From JAQGMO01 sp050954505 (GTDB taxonomy: Bacteria; Pseudomonadota; Gammaproteobacteria; Burkholderiales; Burkholderiaceae_D), in NCBI GenBank assembly GCA_050954505.1, contig JBPBPY010000456.1:1-11969 (forward strand): a stretch of 11,969 bases of DNA. The letters are read 5' to 3'. Positions 7,192 to 11,969 of this stretch are shown here, piece by piece (positions within the stretch are counted from its first letter, which is position 1; the number at the start of each line of letters is the position of its first letter). A program made the position numbers and the translations under genes. Under the pieces are notes generated by a model. The model was not told the DNA's origin, ran no database searches, and saw nothing but the letters and a program-made list of their open reading frames with translations.

Positions 7192-7264
7192 GTTACGGCA
7201 TTCCTTGCCACACCCCTTACCGCACCCATTATGCAATCAAATACGCAATGAAATACGCATCATC

Positions 7265-10200
7265 CTACTGAACCAGCTCCTTCCATGCGGAGCGCCGTAT
7301 CGTGCCGGACAGCGAAGAAGGTGCCGCCGGTGGCACGACAGGGGTCACGTCGCCCGTGTCGCGCACCACTTGCACCTTGTCGACCCCATCACCACCGCGC
7401 AAGACGGCAAACCCGGTACCCATTCCTGCATTCGGCAACAATACGCCGGCATTGTCATTCGAGACAAATTTACCTGGCGAGCCATTGTCGCGCACCTTTG
7501 GAACAGGCAGTCCGGTGACCATGTCGACGTAATACAAGGCAGCCCTGCCGTCGCTGGCACGGCAAAGGTTGGGAGACGGTGTGTTGACCAGAAAAATCAA
7601 GGTCTGGTCAACCACCTGCATGTCGACATTCACGCGGTCGCCCTCCTGGCGCCCATTGACAGCCAGGTCGATATACCAGCCATCCGAGGTGTCCCAATCG
7701 ATGGCATCCCCCTTGATCGTGCGCGCCGGATTGCCGCCGGCGTCCAGGCCGAGTTCACTGATCGACCTTGGTACCAGGGCCGGCTTGCGGCTGTTGGCCA
7801 CCACATCGATGACGGTACCCAGCGATGCCGTTCTGAGCGGCGCCTGCTTGCCAGGATTGTCCTTGATCGCATACACCGTCTGCAGCTGCCGGTCGGGCGC
7901 ATCATCGACCGCCATGTACTTGCCGGTACCCACCAGCACCACCGGATAGCTGCCGCTTTTGCCTGTGACGCGAATCGGCAGCGGCGTCGTGGTCATTGCC
8001 TGCGGCTTGCCATCGGCGTCCTTCAACGATGCCAGGCGTACCGGGGGGCGGTTGGCGTCGAACATAGAGCCCATTTCAAACCGCCAGAGATTGCCGTCGA
8101 GGTCGCCGCCATACAGCCGTTCGATTTCCGGGATGTCTGGAATCTCGAACCAGGCGTTGAGGCGCACCAGTCCACCTGGTTCGCTGACCAGCGGCGTTTT
8201 CATGTCACGCAACAAGGCGCCCGTCATGGCATCGAGCACAAAGACATGACCGTAGCCATCGCTTTTGTTGACGGCCGGTTGCGGCACAGGGCCGGGAACA
8301 TCACTGGGCGGCGCGGCCGCTGCTGGTTGGGCCGTATCGGCGCCACAATGCGTGGACGCGTTGCGGTAGCGCTGGTTGTACCCCGAAGCCACCACAACCA
8401 CCCAGGTGCCGTCCTTGAGCTTGCCTATGATCGGCTCGCTGAAACTCAAGCCCAGATTGTCATTGGAAAATTCCCACAGGCCTCTGGGTTGATTCGGGTC
8501 GGTGACGTCCAGCGCATAGTAGGAGCAGCCGCCCTTGTTCAAGCCGCCCACCAGGATCGAGCGCCAGCCATCCTTGCTCACGCAGGCACGGCGATCGACT
8601 GCCAGGGTGCTGCAGACGTCGCCCAGCACCACGCGGCCATCGACAAAATACTGGTGGCGCGCGTCGTAATCGCGGTCGGCGAGCAGCTTCAGGTTGGCCA
8701 TCACCCCCTGCGGTACATAGGCCCACTGTTCGTTTCCCGAGCTGGCATCGAAGGCGTGGAGCATGCCATCGTTGGCACCGGCATACAGCATGGTGCGCCG
8801 CCCCGCTTTCAAACTCTTGAATTCGCCATAGGTTGGATCATAAGAGTAGCTGAACGGCGGTCCACCTGCAAAAACCGGGGTGGCGTTGACGATGTCGCCC
8901 AACACATGGCTGCGTGTGCGATACAGTCCGTTCGGACGTGTGCCGAGGTCGGCCGCTGCTCGCGGGCGGATTTCGTCACGCTGGTCGCCGCGCAGCCAGG
9001 CAATCAGGTTGGCAGGATCGTTGGCTTTGGCCTGCTGGGCAGCGTCGAGGTTGTCCAGGCCATTGCCGCATTGTCCCGGCGTCGGCCTGGCATTGCAGAA
9101 ATCCTTGAACAGCAGTGCCTGTTCCGGTGCCATCTTGCTGGCCTCGAAGTCCTGCAGGTTGCCTGGCACGGCGGTGGAAAAATATTTGACCTTGCGACTG
9201 CCAGCCCACCCCGGTGCAGCATTGCGGGCAGCGGTGAGCAAAGCCTGTGCCGACCACGCCGCCTTTGGCGCAAGCGCCGAATAGGCACTGGCTTCATCGA
9301 AGCGGTAGGCGCGCAGGTCGCCACTCCATTGGCCGCTTTGATAGGACACGGCATACGCCAGGTCGCTGCTGCTGGGCACGCTGCTCGATACGGCCAGTCC
9401 TGCGCCGGAACCGGTGACCCGTTCCGGCTTGTCGATTTCTTTCTTCAGGCTGGCCTGGAGCACCTGCGCGTTGCTGACATTGTAGTAATTGCCGCCGCCA
9501 TTGACGGCCGCATGCCAGACATCGTCGATCTTGCCGGTATCGTCTTCGACATAGACTTCGTTCGATACCACGGGTGGCCAGTCAATCGAAGCGAGGTAGG
9601 CGGGATCGCCGGCCTTCTCTTCCGAATAGGGAATCTGTCCCGAGACCCCGAGACCGATGGTGGAAGTGGTCATGCGCACACCGGTTTCCTTGCCATTGAC
9701 GGTTTGTCTGGCGCACAGGTTGGCATAGGTGGTCGCGCCGATGGTATTGGTGCACTGGGTGGTTCGCAGGTCGGTGTTGTGGAAGTACCATGCCACGTCT
9801 GCCAGGGTTTCCTTGTCGCCATGACTGTCCCGGTATGGCATGGGGATGGCCGCGCCACTGTCGAGATCGCCAATGCGTGCGCCATCGATGCCGAACGGCC
9901 CATACGCGGCATTTTCCGCATTCTTGTTCCAGGATCCATCGGTGGCCAGGATGACGCGGTTTTTCTGGCAAGAGTATTGCAATGGGTCCCAGTGCAACAG
10001 CGGCTTGCCGGAAGTGGAAACCGGCTTGCCATCGACCATGCCGGCAGCCGGGGCGCCGTCGTCACTGCTGTCGGCAACCTGGCCAGCAAACATGCGCCCC
10101 AGACGCGAGAGCGCCCCACGCAACGGGGTCCACCCCGTCTGGCGCGAGCTGTACAGGCGTTCATACCAGTTCCTGCGGTTGACGTCGTTGAAGTCCGCAA

Positions 10201-11137
10201 TGGGCAAATCGGTATTGCTGCTGGCGACTTCCTTGTTGGCGCCGGAAGTCTGGCTGTTGATGAAGAATAAGCCGACACGGAAGCTGTCGGGATCGAGGTC
10301 GCGATAGGCTTCACTGACGGCCATCTTCATGATGTAGCCACGATTGCGATAGTAGGAAAACCAGTTGGCGTAATTGATTTTGCCTTTTGCAATTTCCAGT
10401 GCGCCGTAGGCACCGGTGACCGGGTCTGGCACGCCAAGCTTTTCCGGATCGGTCACGATGTCGTAATGCTCATCGGCTTCGCAGATCGCCGAAGCGGGGT
10501 TGACCTTGTTGCGTGAAAAGTAATAGCGTATTTTCTGCTCTTCTGCGCAGCCGGCACCGGCATTGCACACTGCCTTGGCTGGCAAGCGGTCTGCCTGTTC
10601 CCTGGGCAGCAGGGCAAGCCTGGACAAGTCGTAGAATTCATTCGAAACATTCACGTAGAAACTCAGATTTCCGGGAGGGAAATAACCGTCATACAAAGCG
10701 CCGGTCAGAAGTGCGTCAGGAAAGCGCGGCACCTGGTCACGTTCATACAGTGCGCCATCGATCTTGTAGGGTGGCGTATATACCGTTGCAGGATTGAAGA
10801 ACAGGGCATTGACGGCGTAGGCACCAAAGCAGCGCTGCGTGGCCGGCAGCGGCACCGGAGCATCAGGTACGAAGGCGTGTTGCATCGAGCCGGAGTCGTC
10901 GATGACGAGGGCAATGTTCGGCTTGATCTGGTTGACAGCCGACGTCAGCGGTTCGTCGGCAATTGCCAGAGGCGCGCCCAAAACCCTGCTGCTGCACATG
11001 GCCATGAACCCCGGCATCAGCGCTGCGCACAGCAGAATGCCGGACCGCAGCGCTCGCCGCCGATACGGACGCAAGGCTTGGCGACAGGCCTGGAGCGGCA
11101 GGAGGGTCGATGCGGCACAGGCAACGGCTGGCATCAT
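7265..11137 (-). CDS. pilY1: PilY1-type type IV pilus tip/biogenesis protein
   Basis: This 1290-residue PilY1 family protein is a pilus-tip-associated adhesin that primes assembly together with the minor pilins. An Arg-rich n-region of about 30 residues is followed by a hydrophobic stretch (32-47), with probable signal-peptide cleavage near residue 54. A von Willebrand A-like domain begins with the MIDAS motif DDSGSM (80-85). The C-terminal PilY1 beta-propeller shows ANDGMLHAFD (788-797), then YALDVTDPNQPRGLWEF, and the calcium-loop-like DLDGNLW (1012-1018). A Pro/Ala-rich insertion sits near 935-960. The C-terminus, RRSAWKEL then VQ, resembles the family end, so the gene looks complete. The start ATG at 11137 follows AAGGAGT (11144-11150 on the complement) and overlaps the pilX stop by four bases (ATGA), indicating translational coupling. 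An RGD tripeptide is present in WLRGDQRDE, but its significance is unknown. Confidence 0.95.
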   Translation of the reverse strand: MMPAVACAASTLLPLQACRQALRPYRRRALRSGILLCAALMPGFMAMCSSRVLGAPLAIADEPLTSAVNQIKPNIALVIDDSGSMQHAFVPDAPVPLPATQRCFGAYAVNALFFNPATVYTPPYKIDGALYERDQVPRFPDALLTGALYDGYFPPGNLSFYVNVSNEFYDLSRLALLPREQADRLPAKAVCNAGAGCAEEQKIRYYFSRNKVNPASAICEADEHYDIVTDPEKLGVPDPVTGAYGALEIAKGKINYANWFSYYRNRGYIMKMAVSEAYRDLDPDSFRVGLFFINSQTSGANKEVASSNTDLPIADFNDVNRRNWYERLYSSRQTGWTPLRGALSRLGRMFAGQVADSSDDGAPAAGMVDGKPVSTSGKPLLHWDPLQYSCQKNRVILATDGSWNKNAENAAYGPFGIDGARIGDLDSGAAIPMPYRDSHGDKETLADVAWYFHNTDLRTTQCTNTIGATTYANLCARQTVNGKETGVRMTTSTIGLGVSGQIPYSEEKAGDPAYLASIDWPPVVSNEVYVEDDTGKIDDVWHAAVNGGGNYYNVSNAQVLQASLKKEIDKPERVTGSGAGLAVSSSVPSSSDLAYAVSYQSGQWSGDLRAYRFDEASAYSALAPKAAWSAQALLTAARNAAPGWAGSRKVKYFSTAVPGNLQDFEASKMAPEQALLFKDFCNARPTPGQCGNGLDNLDAAQQAKANDPANLIAWLRGDQRDEIRPRAAADLGTRPNGLYRTRSHVLGDIVNATPVFAGGPPFSYSYDPTYGEFKSLKAGRRTMLYAGANDGMLHAFDASSGNEQWAYVPQGVMANLKLLADRDYDARHQYFVDGRVVLGDVCSTLAVDRRACVSKDGWRSILVGGLNKGGCSYYALDVTDPNQPRGLWEFSNDNLGLSFSEPIIGKLKDGTWVVVVASGYNQRYRNASTHCGADTAQPAAAAPPSDVPGPVPQPAVNKSDGYGHVFVLDAMTGALLRDMKTPLVSEPGGLVRLNAWFEIPDIPEIERLYGGDLDGNLWRFEMGSMFDANRPPVRLASLKDADGKPQAMTTTPLPIRVTGKSGSYPVVLVGTGKYMAVDDAPDRQLQTVYAIKDNPGKQAPLRTASLGTVIDVVANSRKPALVPRSISELGLDAGGNPARTIKGDAIDWDTSDGWYIDLAVNGRQEGDRVNVDMQVVDQTLIFLVNTPSPNLCRASDGRAALYYVDMVTGLPVPKVRDNGSPGKFVSNDNAGVLLPNAGMGTGFAVLRGGDGVDKVQVVRDTGDVTPVVPPAAPSSLSGTIRRSAWKELVQ

Positions 11138-11868
11138 GGGGCAACTCCTTTCGGAAAATGAACGGTGGATTCGATCAGGCTGACGGTCTGGCGAGGTCCA
11201 AGCGCCTGCACCACGATGCGGAAATACGGGCCATATTCAGCACTGGAACCTGCCATCGTTCCGTACTTGCCTCCCAACGACTGGGCTCCCTTGTAGCCGG
11301 CCTTGGTATCGATGGTTGCGACCGGGCGCATGCAACTGTTGCCCGCCATGTCGGGATCGCCCGCCAGCCTGCACATGCGGGTGATCAAGACCCGGGTCGA
11401 CACATCCGTGCTGCTGGCCGGGGAGACCGGCGACGCGGCAGTGACCAGGCAATGCTGGAATACGCTGATGCCCGCACAGTTGCTTGCACTCCAGTCCGGC
11501 ACGCTGCGCGTGGCATCGGCCGGCCAGCTGTCGTTGAGGTCCAGCGGCATCATGGCCGAAGCGTAATAGCCTGCTGCAGGCTGGTCGTTCCAAAGCAGGC
11601 CGCCGGTATCGTTGGCATTGAGCCAGCCGATTGCCTGCTCCATGGCGCGATCGGCCGCCAGCGTCGTGGCTTGCTTGAAGGACAGGTTTCCGGCCACCAG
11701 CGCACCGGTATCGACCATGCGGATCAAGCCGACGGCGGCCAGCGAAAGCATGACCAGCGCCACCAGAACGACAAACAGGGAAATGCCGCGCGGGCGTTGC
11801 CGGTAATCGGACCAGGTGGGACGATGGCTGCCGTCGAGGCCGCCCATCGATGTGCGATGAGACTTCAT
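11134..11868 (-). CDS. pilX: Minor pilin PilX
   Basis: This is a minor type IV pilin with a PilX N-terminal domain; minor pilins and PilY1 form the complex that primes pilus assembly. The chosen start, the ATG at 11868 (244 residues), is preceded by GGAGAA (11873-11878 on the complement). The frame also opens at an ATG at 11892 that overlaps the pilW stop (252 residues), but that one has no binding site of its own. A long leader of about 28 residues ends in QRPRG, where prepilin peptidase would cut before ISLFVVL. The hydrophobic helix covers about 29-50, followed by the amphipathic alpha1 segment. Mature position 5 is Val rather than Glu, which I believe is common for PilX. The globular region contains several Cys that could form disulfides. 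The stop overlaps the pilY1 start. Confidence 0.9.
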   Translation of the reverse strand: MKSHRTSMGGLDGSHRPTWSDYRQRPRGISLFVVLVALVMLSLAAVGLIRMVDTGALVAGNLSFKQATTLAADRAMEQAIGWLNANDTGGLLWNDQPAAGYYASAMMPLDLNDSWPADATRSVPDWSASNCAGISVFQHCLVTAASPVSPASSTDVSTRVLITRMCRLAGDPDMAGNSCMRPVATIDTKAGYKGAQSLGGKYGTMAGSSAEYGPYFRIVVQALGPRQTVSLIESTVHFPKGVAP

Positions 11869-11888
11869 GACGTTCTCCGTGGCGTCCA

Positions 11889-11969
11889 TCATTGGTGCCA
11901 GATCGTGTTACGCAACGGGATGGTGGTTTCCATTACCTGATAGCGGAAATGCTGCCAATCGGTACCGGC
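11889..11969 (-). CDS. pilW: Minor pilin PilW, C-terminal end (partial)
   Basis: Only the last 26 codons and the stop are inside the window. The reading ends in FRYQVMETTIPLRNTIWHQ, which matches the PilW family C-terminus, where a Pro-Leu-Arg-Asn motif and a Trp come just before the end. The stop (TGA, 11889-11891 on the complement) overlaps an ATG in the pilX frame. Gene order pilW-pilX-pilY1 is the standard minor-pilin operon order and supports the call despite the short length. Confidence 0.85.
   Translation of the reverse strand, partial: AGTDWQHFRYQVMETTIPLRNTIWHQ

Noticed and set aside
7067..10270. A 1067-codon open frame on the + strand
   Set aside because: It lies opposite pilY1. 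Its translation is low-complexity His/Arg/Val/Gly/Ala sequence with no domain, as expected for the complement of a GC-rich gene, whereas the - strand gives clear PilY1 motifs.
11110..11940. A 276-codon open frame on the + strand
   Set aside because: It is antisense to pilX and the end of pilW, both of which have family motifs and overlapping start/stop codons on the - strand.
1..11969. CRISPR arrays, tRNA or rRNA genes, insertion sequences
   Set aside because: I saw no regularly spaced repeats, no cloverleaf-like segment and no transposase or terminal repeats.

Overview
The window looks like chromosomal DNA of a GC-rich betaproteobacterium, most likely Burkholderiales and perhaps Oxalobacteraceae. 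This placement is an inference from the G/C-ending codon use, a tamB-like gene and a type IV pilus minor-pilin operon; no rRNA or other taxonomic marker is present.

Layout. (1) Bases 1-1778, + strand: the C-terminal part of tamB, cut by the window edge and split by a one-base reading-frame shift at a run of five G (910-914). (2) 1891-4095, + strand: a 734-residue protein I cannot assign to a family. It has long Ser/Thr/Pro-rich disordered ends, a helical middle, and no signal peptide or membrane segment. (3) 4096-4351: a 256-bp gap, AT-rich near its end, which probably holds the promoter of the next gene. (4) 4352-6175, + strand: a two-gene unit encoding a sigma54-type AAA+ activator without a receiver domain and, 3 bp later, a NarL/FixJ-type response regulator. 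(5) 6153-7040, - strand: a soluble HisKA_3-type histidine kinase. It converges on the response regulator and overlaps its 3' end by 23 bp. (6) 7041-7264: a gap with two nested perfect inverted repeats. (7) 7265-11969, - strand: the end of a type IV pilus minor-pilin operon, pilW (partial) - pilX - pilY1, with overlapping start and stop codons.

How the parts may work together. The pilus genes form an ordinary pilW-pilX-pilY1 block for minor pilins and the tip protein. The kinase, NarL-type regulator and receiver-less activator together resemble the HrpX/HrpY-HrpS cascade that controls type III secretion in plant-associated enterobacteria. The neighbouring 734-residue protein has an effector-like composition. 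No secretion-system structural genes are visible, so this is a hypothesis. The alternative is that the kinase, which lies directly downstream of pilY1 on the same strand, links the regulatory set to pilus function.

The points most worth a second look are the unassigned 734-residue protein, the regulatory cassette beside it, the tamB frameshift, and the nested inverted repeats between the kinase and pilY1.
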